26,165 bases of DNA from an uncultured Blautia sp. (GCA_938028845.1 CALIZJ010000099.1:1-26165), one strand, 5' to 3'. Counted from the stretch's first letter, positions 15,221 through 22,830 are shown. A program made the numbers and translations. The notes: a model not told the origin generated them from the letters alone.

Positions 15221-16489
15221 TTATTCCGCCTTAGGCAGTGGGTTCTTTTCAAGAATGGGATTAATGACATCCGCAGCTTCTTTCAATGCATCTTGCGTAT
15301 CTTTGGTTCCCAGTACAATATTCTGAGTTGCTGTACGAATTGCTTCTGAAATTGTTGTCCATTCTGGATGCGGCCCTCTTGCCACAGCATAGTTCATTGC
15401 TTCTGTAAATACCTCATAGTTTTTATCGCCTTCCCATGATGTTACATACTGTTCAGCATCATCACGTACCGGAATTCTTCCTGTTACATCTGCCCAATGT
15501 CCATTATTTTCAGCACTTCCAAACCATTCAAGGAATTTCCAAACTTCATCCGGACATTCACAGCTTGTACTAATACCATAATTTTCCCCGCCAATTACGC
15601 TGGCATATGTTTGATCTTTTGGTAAAAGGGTATACTGGTATTCAAAATCTGCATCTTCATCAATACTAGCCAACTGCCATGTTCCGGACTCCAGCATTGC
15701 AGCCTGTCCCGCACAGAAATTCTTATAAGCATCTGCCTGCGTTAAATTTGTAACATCCGAAGTCATAATTCTTTCTGTAACAAGTTGTTTCAGAAATTCT
15801 AAACCTTTAGCAACTTCTTCAGACTCAATATTTTCTACCGTTCCTCCTGTAGCATAAATCCATGGCAAAATCTGGAATGTCCCTTCCTCACTACTTATTT
15901 CACTCATGATAAATCCTTTAGTATCCTCATCTGTACAAGCCTTTGCAATCTCATAAAATTCATCCCATGTAGTAGGCGGATTTTCATATCCATGTTCCCG
16001 TAAAATATCCATATTACATGCGAGAGCTAAACAGTTTGTATTATTAGGCATTCCGTAAATCTTTCCATCTGTTCCTGTACAGCTTGCAAGCGGTCCGCTG
16101 TATAAATGTTCATATCCTTCCCAGGACTCCATTTTATCTGTAATATCCTGAAAAATACCTAATTCGATGTATGCTGACATATCTGGTGAATCCACCATAC
16201 AAATATCCGGTAATTCTCCCGAAACAGCGCCTATTGTATATTGTTTCATTAAATCTTCACGCGCGACCCATGTACCTGTAATATGGATCTCATCCTGCAT
16301 ATTATTATATTCCTCAATAATTTTTTCCAACTCTTCAGTTGTACTTTCAGCATGATAATACCAAAAGGTTACTTCCTTTGTTTCTCCTCCTGATGTTTCA
16401 TCAGAAGCTGCATATATCTGAGTAGCCCCAGTTCCAACCATACTCGCGGTTAATATTGCCGCCATCAAAATAGAATTTGCTTTTTTCAT
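15221..16489 (-). CDS. sugar ABC transporter substrate-binding protein (422 aa)
   Basis: Extracytoplasmic solute-binding protein, family 1 (MalE/UgpB-like), that delivers the glycoside to the two permeases downstream. The signal peptide (about 1-28, hydrophobic ILMAAILTASMVGTGATQ) ends near QIYAAS. It lacks the lipobox cysteine usual in monoderm bacteria, so it would be released by signal peptidase I or held another way. The mature part shows VTFWYYHAESTTEELEKIIE near the N-terminus, then the GTWVAREDLMKQY and PDICMVDSPD regions, and many surface Trp/Tyr residues that fit sugar binding. AGGAGG precedes the ATG. It is separated from the regulator gene by a 112-nt promoter region. The ligand is not known. 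Confidence 0.92.
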   Translation of the reverse strand: MKKANSILMAAILTASMVGTGATQIYAASDETSGGETKEVTFWYYHAESTTEELEKIIEEYNNMQDEIHITGTWVAREDLMKQYTIGAVSGELPDICMVDSPDMSAYIELGIFQDITDKMESWEGYEHLYSGPLASCTGTDGKIYGMPNNTNCLALACNMDILREHGYENPPTTWDEFYEIAKACTDEDTKGFIMSEISSEEGTFQILPWIYATGGTVENIESEEVAKGLEFLKQLVTERIMTSDVTNLTQADAYKNFCAGQAAMLESGTWQLASIDEDADFEYQYTLLPKDQTYASVIGGENYGISTSCECPDEVWKFLEWFGSAENNGHWADVTGRIPVRDDAEQYVTSWEGDKNYEVFTEAMNYAVARGPHPEWTTISEAIRTATQNIVLGTKDTQDALKEAADVINPILEKNPLPKAE

Positions 16490-16520
16490 ATGTTTTCTAC
16501 CTCCTTTAAATGATGATGCA

Positions 16521-16549
16521 ATTATAACAAACCGCCCCTCCCCATCACA
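16521..16549 (-). promoter_or_regulatory. likely activator-dependent promoter before the importer genes
   Basis: A perfect TATAAT (16526-16521) with 17-nt spacing to a poor -35 hexamer, TGTGAT (16549-16544). A weak -35 directly below the direct repeats at 16552-16602 suggests dependence on a bound activator, most simply the CdaR-like protein encoded just upstream. Confidence 0.55.
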
Positions 16550-16551
16550 GA

Positions 16552-16602
16552 TTACTTGTACTATACTTTTAGGGTTTTATATGTTACTTATACCATTTAC
16601 TT
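16552..16602 (-). promoter_or_regulatory. direct-repeat candidate operator for the CdaR-like regulator
   Basis: Two similar elements, TTACTTGTACTATACTT (16552-16568) and TTACTTATACCATTTACTT (16584-16602) on the plus strand, start 32 bp apart, about three helical turns. Each is itself a pair of TTACTT/ACTT blocks. They sit immediately upstream of the weak -35 box, on one face of the helix, as expected for activator sites. Confidence 0.4.
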
Positions 16603-17783
16603 TATATAATATCCGTACTGATATTTTCATTAAAAAATTCTTCTCTGACCTCTCTATAAAAATAGAGAGCCAAATAATATAATGTTGTATACCTGATACT
16701 TCTTGGGTCAAAAGATGTAATTTCATATAGTTGTTTTAATTTGTTCTGCATAGTATTCTTATGCATAAAAAGTTTTTGGGCAGATTGATTAATAGAACCC
16801 TCTGATTCATAGTAAATTTCTAAAATCCTCATTGCCTCATTTATTTGTTCATCTGACATTCCTCTAAAAATCTTATGAATATATTCTATTTTTACAATTT
16901 CCGGTACTTCGTCCGAAATCAATTCTAGGTTTATATTGTCATAAAATCTTATCTCGTGATTTTTTCTTCTTAAGCTTGATTGAAGAGCTTTTCTAGCTTT
17001 TATTACCGATTGATAAGCCATTAGATACCCTTCATTTGGTACGCTATCAATCCCAACTGCAACTTTTACTTTAAACCTATTTTCTATATATGTTTTATAA
17101 TCAAGAGCTCTTTGTTTCATTTCTGAATCTTTTTTTAAGGTTACACCCACAATGAGATAAGAAGCAGTATGCATAGATATATTATCTTTATCATAAAGGA
17201 CCATTTTCTGAAGATATTTATCTGCTTCATCAACTCTTTTTAGGGTTTCTACTTTATTATCTTCTGTATCCGCCACAATCGAAAATGCCATCATTCTTCT
17301 TGGAAGTGTAATATCTATTCCTAATGCTTTACCGCGTTCCACAAAATTTTTATTCACATTTCTTACATCCCCATTAAGCCATTCTTCCAAAAAACGATTT
17401 CTTATACTCACTTCTCTCTCTTTTTCTTCTTTTAAAATAATTTCCAGTACCAATATTTCTGTCATTCTTTTAATAATTTTGGCCAATGCCAGTGTTTTTT
17501 CACCTCTGCCGGTAACACCGATAACCCCGATAATTTCTCCTTTAACAATCAAAGGATAATTAATCCCAGGTTTGGATCCCTCATATTCATCATCGTAACT
17601 TACCTCTAATTCCTCCAAATGTTCATCTATAATTCTTCTGGCTCCCGCATGCATTTTTCCAATTCTGCTTTCATCAGTACTTGCGATAATAATTCCATTA
17701 GAATCCATTATATTCATTTTTTCGTTAATGATTTCATTTATTTCTGATACAATTAATTCTGCATTATATTGAGATAATTTCAT
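16602..17783 (-). CDS. CdaR/PucR-type sugar-diacid (glycerate) responsive regulator (393 aa)
   Basis: Transcription factor of the CdaR family. An N-terminal sugar-diacid recognition domain (about 1-130: LIVSEINEIINEKMNIMD, then ASTDESRIGKMHAGA, then PLIVKGEIIGVIGVTG) is followed by a degenerate GGDEF-like middle domain. The C-terminal PucR-type helix-turn-helix reads GSINQSAQKLFMHKNTMQNK. In E. coli, CdaR controls galactarate/glucarate/glycerate genes including a glycerate kinase, and Bacillus relatives respond to glycolate or glycerate. The glycerate kinase at the end of this locus therefore makes glycerate, or a related hydroxyacid, the likely inducer. I chose the second of two adjacent ATGs (17783), 8 nt from GGAGG; the first (17786) or an upstream TTG are alternatives. 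It starts 37 nt after the racemase gene and probably shares its promoter. Confidence 0.9.
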   Translation of the reverse strand: MKLSQYNAELIVSEINEIINEKMNIMDSNGIIIASTDESRIGKMHAGARRIIDEHLEELEVSYDDEYEGSKPGINYPLIVKGEIIGVIGVTGRGEKTLALAKIIKRMTEILVLEIILKEEKEREVSIRNRFLEEWLNGDVRNVNKNFVERGKALGIDITLPRRMMAFSIVADTEDNKVETLKRVDEADKYLQKMVLYDKDNISMHTASYLIVGVTLKKDSEMKQRALDYKTYIENRFKVKVAVGIDSVPNEGYLMAYQSVIKARKALQSSLRRKNHEIRFYDNINLELISDEVPEIVKIEYIHKIFRGMSDEQINEAMRILEIYYESEGSINQSAQKLFMHKNTMQNKLKQLYEITSFDPRSIRYTTLYYLALYFYREVREEFFNENISTDII

Positions 17784-17820
17784 CATACTCTCCTCCGTCA
17801 ATAAGTATCTAGAATAATCA

Positions 17821-19095
17821 TCAGTATGTATTAATAATCGTAGATACCCCTTCAGGAATTACAGTAATTGTATAATCCGACTTTTCTAATATATTTTCGG
17901 CCTGTTCCAAAGCTTCTTGAACGGAATCGCATGGCAAAAATCGCATATCTCGTACAATAGTATGCGAACATTTACTTACCAAAATAACATGGTAGTCAAG
18001 CAGTATTTTCAGCAAAATCTGAACCTGCCATTGATCATCTCTTGTATTCTCACAATCTGTATTTAAAATTTCTTGCATTATTTCTTGTATACTTTTATCT
18101 TCTTTTAACAAATTACCAAAAGCATCTCCGCCAACCCCATCTTCACATGCTGCCACCATGATTATTACTCCATTTTTTCTACATGTTTTTGCTGCTGTAG
18201 ATATTCCTTTAACTGTTTGATAAATATTTTGATCTAATGGATAACCATTATTGGTAACCAATACTACATCACTAAGTACTGCATCCTTTTTGCAAATACC
18301 TTCCAACCATTCTACGCCCCTTTGATGGGCCAATTTACAATCTCCTGCAACTGCATAAACTACTTCTTTCTTAGAATTCAACATAACATTTAAAATAAAT
18401 TTTAACTTTATTTTTTCTGCCGCCTCTTGCATTTCCTGATGAATAATATTTTTTTCTAATATTCCTGTTGTACAATTTTTTTCATTAATACTTTTCGCAG
18501 AATGATTAAATTTTATACTGCTTCTTCCTGCAATTCCCGGTAATATAGATTTTCTTCCTCCCGAATATCCCGCAAAAAAATGAGGTTCTATCACTCCTTC
18601 TGAAATTAATAAATCTGCATCATAGGCCAATTTATTTACATATAAATGGTTTCCTGACTGTAAAAAACCACAGTCTATTAAATCTTCTGCATCACAATTA
18701 TGTATAAATACAGGAATTTCCTGCAATATTTTTTCGCCAAATTTTTTTACCAATTCATCTTTAGAAGGAGCCCTATGACATCCTGTTGCTATTAATAAAG
18801 AGATTTTCGCATTGCTATTTCCTTTATATATTTCTCTAACCAATAGAGGAATTATTAATCTACTAGGAACAGGTCGTGTCTGATCACTAGTAATAATAAC
18901 AACATTGTTACATCCTTGTGCGAGAACCGAAAGTTTATCCGATCTTACCGGATGTTCCAATGCCTCCTCAATAAGTTCCTGTTCATTTTTAACTCTGTTA
19001 TAACTGTCTATTCCGTTTTCAATGATTGTAACTTTTTTATCTTTTTTTATATTTACTTCTAGCTGTTCTCTTCCAAAAGGTAATTGAATATTCAT
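17821..19095 (-). CDS. larA: LarA-family nickel-pincer 2-hydroxyacid racemase/epimerase (424 aa)
   Basis: Member of the lactate racemase superfamily, which uses the nickel-pincer nucleotide cofactor to invert 2-hydroxyacid stereocentres by hydride transfer. The key residues match Lactobacillus LarA in order and nearly in number: SDQTRPVPS (D71, R74), TGCHR (H107), EPHFFAGYSGGRKSILPG (H172 and K182, the cofactor-bound lysine) and FNHSAKS (H198). NGYPLDQNIYQTVKG and IIMVAACEDGVGGDAF follow in the C-terminal domain. The superfamily includes enzymes for lactate, malate, phenyllactate and sugar acids, so lactate is not assured; next to a glycerate kinase and CdaR-type regulator, glycerate or a sugar acid is at least as likely. 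Cofactor genes larB, larC and larE are not in the window. The start is an ATG with AGGAGG about 6 nt away; it is first gene of the locus. Confidence 0.9.
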   Translation of the reverse strand: MNIQLPFGREQLEVNIKKDKKVTIIENGIDSYNRVKNEQELIEEALEHPVRSDKLSVLAQGCNNVVIITSDQTRPVPSRLIIPLLVREIYKGNSNAKISLLIATGCHRAPSKDELVKKFGEKILQEIPVFIHNCDAEDLIDCGFLQSGNHLYVNKLAYDADLLISEGVIEPHFFAGYSGGRKSILPGIAGRSSIKFNHSAKSINEKNCTTGILEKNIIHQEMQEAAEKIKLKFILNVMLNSKKEVVYAVAGDCKLAHQRGVEWLEGICKKDAVLSDVVLVTNNGYPLDQNIYQTVKGISTAAKTCRKNGVIIMVAACEDGVGGDAFGNLLKEDKSIQEIMQEILNTDCENTRDDQWQVQILLKILLDYHVILVSKCSHTIVRDMRFLPCDSVQEALEQAENILEKSDYTITVIPEGVSTIINTY

Positions 19096-19226
19096 TGGCG
19101 TCCTCCTAAATACTATTTAAATCTCCTTATATGTTTTGACCTCCCTAAACTCTTACAAAATCATAAGTAGTGTATTTAAGAAATGTCGAAAATAAAACTC
19201 AGGATATTTTATGTTATATATAGTCA

Positions 19227-19270
19227 ATTATATCTATACGCCATTATATTCTGAATGTTATCTGTAACAA
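19227..19270 (-). promoter_or_regulatory. promoter region of the LarA-led operon
   Basis: Two overlapping candidates on the minus strand: TTGTTA (19270-19265), 16 nt, TATAAT (19248-19243); and TTCAGA (19255-19250), 17 nt, TATAAT (19232-19227). Either leaves a leader of about 130-145 nt holding two extra SD-like stretches (GGGAGG, AAGGAG) without a convincing reading frame. Apart from this and the CarD terminator, 19096-19418 shows nothing else. Confidence 0.55.
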
Positions 19271-19347
19271 AACTCTCACACTAATTTTATTTCTGACCAC
19301 AAACCAAAACGCAAAACCCTATTTTCCTCCAAAATTTATTCCTAAAA

Positions 19348-19390
19348 AAAGATTCTAAAAAAGCCTGAATAGACGTTTTTTAGAATCTTT
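19348..19390 (-). terminator. terminator of the CarD-like gene
   Basis: A perfect 15-bp stem (19348-19362 with 19376-19390) with a 13-nt loop, then seven Ts on the minus strand. It lies about 30 nt after the stop codon and upstream of the LarA promoter. Confidence 0.9.
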
Positions 19391-19418
19391 TATATAAATC
19401 CTCTTATTAACTTAACTG

Positions 19419-19937
19419 CTATTTTTCTATTTTCTCATGTTCATGGATCGTATCCGCAATCAACTGGATCATTTCGCCCTTATTTCTCCCAATAGCAAAG
19501 GCCAGTTCTGTATATAGATAATCCTCCGCCATCCGGAAATAACGTTCGTCCATGGCGGCCTCCTTTTTTCCCTGGGCATAGCGTTTCTGCTTCCGCAGGT
19601 ACATGGTCTTGATGATGCTTACCCAGGATTCTGGCTTACAGCTTCGGATGGCTTCTTTGTACTCCTGTTCCCGCATCTTCTCATTTTCGATATCCGCAGC
19701 CTCTATCTGCGAAATATGTTCGACCACATCCCATGCCTCTTTAGAATTAAGCGCTTTTCTCAAAACAGAATCCCCATGATCCATGGGAACATATATCTTC
19801 ATCTTCCCGTCTGACAAAGGGACTAACAGGTAGTATAGCTTATTCCGGCCGCCGCTTGCCCCGTCCATGTGCACAATATCTTCAATATGACAGATACCTG
19901 CATTCATTTTTACAACATAATCGCCTACCTGATACAA
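19419..19937 (-). CDS. CarD-family transcriptional regulator (172 aa)
   Basis: Small regulator that binds the RNA polymerase beta subunit through a Tudor-like CarD/CdnL/TRCF domain at its N-terminus (about 1-65: YQVGDYVVKMNAGICHIEDI, then KLYYLLVPL, then MKIYVPMD). An alpha-helical C-terminal part (about 80-170), rich in Lys, Arg and Glu, can touch promoter DNA. Length is typical. The start is TTG, supported by GGAGG 7 nt upstream; no in-frame ATG fits better. It is monocistronic, with its own promoter (20024-20052), a 5' leader hairpin (19959-19999) and a strong terminator. Its targets cannot be read from the sequence. Confidence 0.9.
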   Translation of the reverse strand: MYQVGDYVVKMNAGICHIEDIVHMDGASGGRNKLYYLLVPLSDGKMKIYVPMDHGDSVLRKALNSKEAWDVVEHISQIEAADIENEKMREQEYKEAIRSCKPESWVSIIKTMYLRKQKRYAQGKKEAAMDERYFRMAEDYLYTELAFAIGRNKGEMIQLIADTIHEHEKIEK

Positions 19938-19958
19938 TTTTCCACCTCCATTGCTCTG

Positions 19959-19999
19959 CGCAGGGAGCCCTCTTCTTTTCTAAGGTCACACTCCCTGCG
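19959..19999 (-). promoter_or_regulatory. leader hairpin of the CarD-like mRNA
   Basis: CGCAGGGAG (19959-19967) pairs perfectly with CTCCCTGCG (19991-19999) around a 23-nt loop. In the mRNA the stem ends about 9 nt before the Shine-Dalgarno sequence of the TTG start. It may stabilize the 5' end or modulate translation. Confidence 0.5.
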
Positions 20000-20023
20000 A
20001 TTTTACCATTTCCTCTCTTTTTT

Positions 20024-20052
20024 ATCATACCAACTTTTTTCTCTCTCCGTAA
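20024..20052 (-). promoter_or_regulatory. promoter of the CarD-like gene
   Basis: Minus-strand TTACGG (20052-20047), a 17-nt spacer and TATGAT (20029-20024), giving a leader of about 80 nt that contains the hairpin at 19959-19999. Confidence 0.6.
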
Positions 20053-20098
20053 GAAAAAACTTCACGGGTCCGTTTATTTTCAGCATTTTATCTATATA

Positions 20099-20146
20099 TT
20101 GACAGGCTTATTTTTGTGCATTTTTCTTATAACAGCAGCCTGTCAA
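20099..20146. repeat. 10-bp inverted repeat in the divergent spacer
   Basis: TTGACAGGCT (20099-20108) and AGCCTGTCAA (20137-20146) are perfect inverted copies 28 nt apart, between the divergent promoters of the CarD-like gene and the 88-codon gene. Each arm contains a TTGACA hexamer but neither has a -10 box at proper spacing. It may be an operator or a transcribed hairpin; the role is unknown. Confidence 0.6.
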
Positions 20147-20227
20147 CAAGCGTACGTCTAATCTTCGTCAGAGAAAACTATCGTCCAAGCTGCCCCTGCA
20201 GCATAATATAACAGAAACAAAACAGGC

Positions 20228-20256
20228 TTTACTTTATGTGCCTTAAAAGCTATACT
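20228..20256 (+). promoter_or_regulatory. promoter of the 88-codon gene
   Basis: Plus-strand TTTACT (20228-20233), a 17-nt spacer and TATACT (20251-20256), about 100 nt ahead of the ATG at 20358. The remainder of 20161-20357 shows only the AGGAGG ribosome binding site. Confidence 0.65.
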
Positions 20257-20357
20257 AGTGTAAATGAATGAAGCTGGTATAAATGTACAGAATAACCGAA
20301 TATTTTCCATGAATCATACAAATACAGCAGCATACAGAAAAAAATAAGGAGGGGCTT

Positions 20358-20624
20358 ATGTTTCGTTTATGGGGAAAGATATGGAAGGATAACCATCTGC
20401 TTACCGATACGGTATTTTGCGACGATTCCAAGGACACCCGGACACACAAGATTTTCCGGGGACTTGAGCAGATCTGTTATGATCTGGATCTGGGGAATCC
20501 CATCTGGCTGGATTCCACCATCACCGAATTTAAGCGCCATGATAAGGCACGATTTTATCAGGACAATTTTATAGAACATATTGATTTTGATTATCTGGAA
20601 ATCCAGGTGATCGAAGAAGATTAA
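20358..20624 (+). CDS. conserved hypothetical protein (88 aa)
   Basis: Function unknown. It is a small soluble acidic protein with no signal peptide or membrane helix. It begins MFRLWGKIWKDNHLLTDTV and contains DDSKDTRTHKIFRGLEQICYD, then NPIWLDSTITEFKRHDKARF, and ends FDYLEIQVIEED. The charged, well-mixed composition, AAGGAGG ribosome binding site, own promoter and terminator all mark it as a real gene. I recall similar proteins in other Lachnospiraceae, but cannot name a family. It is the only credible plus-strand gene in the window and converges on the importer ATPase gene. Confidence 0.85.
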   Translation: MFRLWGKIWKDNHLLTDTVFCDDSKDTRTHKIFRGLEQICYDLDLGNPIWLDSTITEFKRHDKARFYQDNFIEHIDFDYLEIQVIEED

Positions 20625-20647
20625 AAGGGGCAGAACGCCCCTTTTTT
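20623..20647. terminator. shared bidirectional terminator
   Basis: AAAAGGGGC (20623-20631) pairs with GCCCCTTTT (20637-20645) around a 5-nt loop, with T-runs on both strands. It overlaps the stop codon of the 88-codon gene and directly follows the stop of the convergent ABC ATPase gene, so it ends both transcripts. Confidence 0.92.
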
Positions 20648-21751
20648 CTATACCTTATAAACTTCCAGCCCTGCATCTTCTGCGTCTTTTAAAAGTGCTT
20701 CGTTTTTCTTATTCATCACCCCAAAGCGATCTATGGCGCAGATTACTTTTCTGCATTTCAGCAGGGAAGCTTTCGCTTTCTCATAATTTTCCTCTTGGAT
20801 TTCCTGGAAAGCTTCCTCGCAGATCACATCTGCTGCAAGGGCTTTTGCCACCTGGTAATCCAGATCATTCTCATGCAGAACGCCTGTTATAAAAGCCTTT
20901 CCCTGTCTCTGCAATTTTCGATACACAGGAATCCCGCTTCCATTTCCTGCGATCACAAAAATTTCCGGTTCTCCCAATGGCGAAGGAAGCTCCAGACAGC
21001 CAAAGCTGGCATTATAGCTGCCGCTTGTCATGCCGTAAAGCTTGTGAATATATGCATTGGTAAATATCTCTTCCGGAGGGCCGTATTTCTCAATATGGTC
21101 CCCGTGAACACAGATTACCATATCTGAAATCTTCTGCGCCAGATCCAGTTCATGAAGAGACATGATAACTGCAAGATCATTCTCCAGCACCATCCTCTTT
21201 AAGATGGACAAAAGCTCCAGTTTATGCCGGATGTCCAAAAACGAAGTAGGTTCATCTAAAACGATCACCTCCGGCTCCTGGCAGATGGCCCTTGCGAGAA
21301 GGACGCGCTGTCTTTGTCCGTCGCTTATAGCTGTAAAATCCCGGTCTTTTAAATCCAGCGCATGAACCATCTCCATTGCCTCATGCACCTTTTCTCTATC
21401 CTTTGCACTTAAGATCCCTAACGTTCCTGTATAAGGGTAACGCCCCGTTGAAACAACATCTTCACAAGTCATAAGCTCTGTGCGGAGCCTTTCCGTCATA
21501 ACCACGGAAAGCTTTTTCGCAATCTCCCGTCCGGTCATTTTCTCCATGATCTCCCGGTCCAGGTATACGGTGCCCCCTACCAGGCTTAACTGCCTTGTAA
21601 TGCTCTTTAAAATCGTGGATTTCCCGGCCCCGTTAGGCCCTATCAAAGTCAGGATCTGCCCTCTTTCCAGCTTAATCTCAATATCTTTGATCAAAGGCTT
21701 TCCATCATAGCCTACCGTCATTTTGTCAGTATATATGTAGTATGGTTTCAT
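20648..21751 (-). CDS. FecE/BtuD-type ABC importer ATPase with extra C-terminal domain (367 aa)
   Basis: ATPase of the metal/tetrapyrrole importer. Walker A is GPNGAGKST (38-46), Walker B VIVLDEPTS (162-170), and the H-loop histidine is H200 in SLHELD. The signature motif reads ISDGQRQR (142-149) instead of LSGGQ, and the Q-loop region reads SVVMTERL without a clear glutamine. After the normal end of the domain (about residue 250) there are roughly 115 more residues with a Rossmann-like glycine motif AGNGSGIPVYRKL (268-280), then GVLHENDLDYQVAKALAADV and KVICAIDRFG. The role of this extension is unknown to me; it might sense ligand or partner. I start at MKPYYIY (21751), with GAGG just upstream; the open frame runs 175 codons further but there only shadows the permease gene. 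Confidence 0.9.
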   Translation of the reverse strand: MKPYYIYTDKMTVGYDGKPLIKDIEIKLERGQILTLIGPNGAGKSTILKSITRQLSLVGGTVYLDREIMEKMTGREIAKKLSVVMTERLRTELMTCEDVVSTGRYPYTGTLGILSAKDREKVHEAMEMVHALDLKDRDFTAISDGQRQRVLLARAICQEPEVIVLDEPTSFLDIRHKLELLSILKRMVLENDLAVIMSLHELDLAQKISDMVICVHGDHIEKYGPPEEIFTNAYIHKLYGMTSGSYNASFGCLELPSPLGEPEIFVIAGNGSGIPVYRKLQRQGKAFITGVLHENDLDYQVAKALAADVICEEAFQEIQEENYEKAKASLLKCRKVICAIDRFGVMNKKNEALLKDAEDAGLEVYKV

Positions 21752-21813
21752 ATTTTCCTCTTTCTGATACACATGACATGTCTTCAGGTAAATTTGGAAG
21801 TTCGCCTCCAAAC

Positions 21814-22830
21814 TTATACCTGCCTTTGCCTGCGGATCATAATGTAAATTACCACCGGCGCTCCGAATATAGCCGTCACGGAACTGATGGAAAGCTCTGT
21901 GGGAGCAAAAAACGTCCTGGCGATCAGGTCGCAGAACAGACAGAACACCGCTCCTCCAAGGAAACAGGCAGGGATCACAAGAATAGGCTTGGAAGTTTTC
22001 AAAAGGGACTTTGCCAGATGTGGAACCGCAATGCCTACAAAGGAGATCGGCCCGGCAAAAGCAGTCACACAGGCGGACAATATGCTGGAAAGAAGAATCA
22101 GAGCCACACGAAACATCCGGATGTTTACCCCCATATTTTGTGCGTAAGTTTCTCCCAACTGATAGGCACTTATAGGCTTTGACATTAAAAAAGTAATTCC
22201 CAGCGCAAGAAACACCACCCCTGCCATAACCGCCACATTGTCCCAGGACATTCCGGAAAAACTTCCCATGGACCAATTATGCAGGTTCACAATATTGGAA
22301 TCGTCCGCAAAGGTGATCACAAAATCGGTGATGGCAGAGCAGATATAACCGATCATAATACCGCTGATGACAAGAATGGACATTTTATTTACTTTTTTTG
22401 ATATGATCAGCACAAATCCCATTGAAATCATAGAGCCAATAAACGCAGCCACGATCAACACTCCGGAGCCGGCCACCAGAGATTTCCCCAGAAGGTAGAT
22501 CATTACCAAAGAAACCACCAGCTTTGCCCCTGAGGAAATTCCCAGGACAAAAGGGCCTGCAATGGGATTTCCGAAAAATGTCTGCAAAAGGAACCCTGAT
22601 ACAGATAAAGCGCCTCCCAGTATGATAACAGACAGGATCCTCGGCAGACGTATATCCCAGACAATATTATACGCCGTTTCTTCCCCTGTTCTGTTTATAA
22701 TGATGTCAAAAATTTCTTTTACTGTAAGGCCAACACTTCCGGAATTAATGTTCCATACAGTAAAAACCGTCAAGGCAATCAGTAAAAGAATAAACGAAAT
22801 CCAATATCTGCGGACAACTTTTCTTTCCAT
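21814..22830 (-). CDS. FecCD-family ABC transporter permease (338 aa)
   Basis: Membrane subunit of a BtuC/FecCD-type importer for iron complexes, heme or corrinoids; about ten membrane helices are visible. Family motifs include WDIRLPRILSVIILGGALSVSG near residue 60, then FFGNPIAGPFVLGISSGA, and the ATPase-docking region AFAGPISFVGIAVPHLAKSL. Length is normal. Only one permease gene is present, so it should act as a homodimer. AGAGG precedes the ATG at 8 nt. It lies 68 nt after the binding-protein gene and 62 nt before the ATPase gene; the latter spacer holds a small TTTGGA/TCCAAA hairpin. Confidence 0.95.
   Translation of the reverse strand: MERKVVRRYWISFILLLIALTVFTVWNINSGSVGLTVKEIFDIIINRTGEETAYNIVWDIRLPRILSVIILGGALSVSGFLLQTFFGNPIAGPFVLGISSGAKLVVSLVMIYLLGKSLVAGSGVLIVAAFIGSMISMGFVLIISKKVNKMSILVISGIMIGYICSAITDFVITFADDSNIVNLHNWSMGSFSGMSWDNVAVMAGVVFLALGITFLMSKPISAYQLGETYAQNMGVNIRMFRVALILLSSILSACVTAFAGPISFVGIAVPHLAKSLLKTSKPILVIPACFLGGAVFCLFCDLIARTFFAPTELSISSVTAIFGAPVVIYIMIRRQRQV

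Noticed and set aside
21752..22276. 175-codon N-terminal extension of the importer ATPase reading frame
   Set aside because: Lies out of frame over the FecCD permease gene, has Cys/Arg/Ser-rich shadow composition, and the MKPYYIY start has a proper Shine-Dalgarno sequence.
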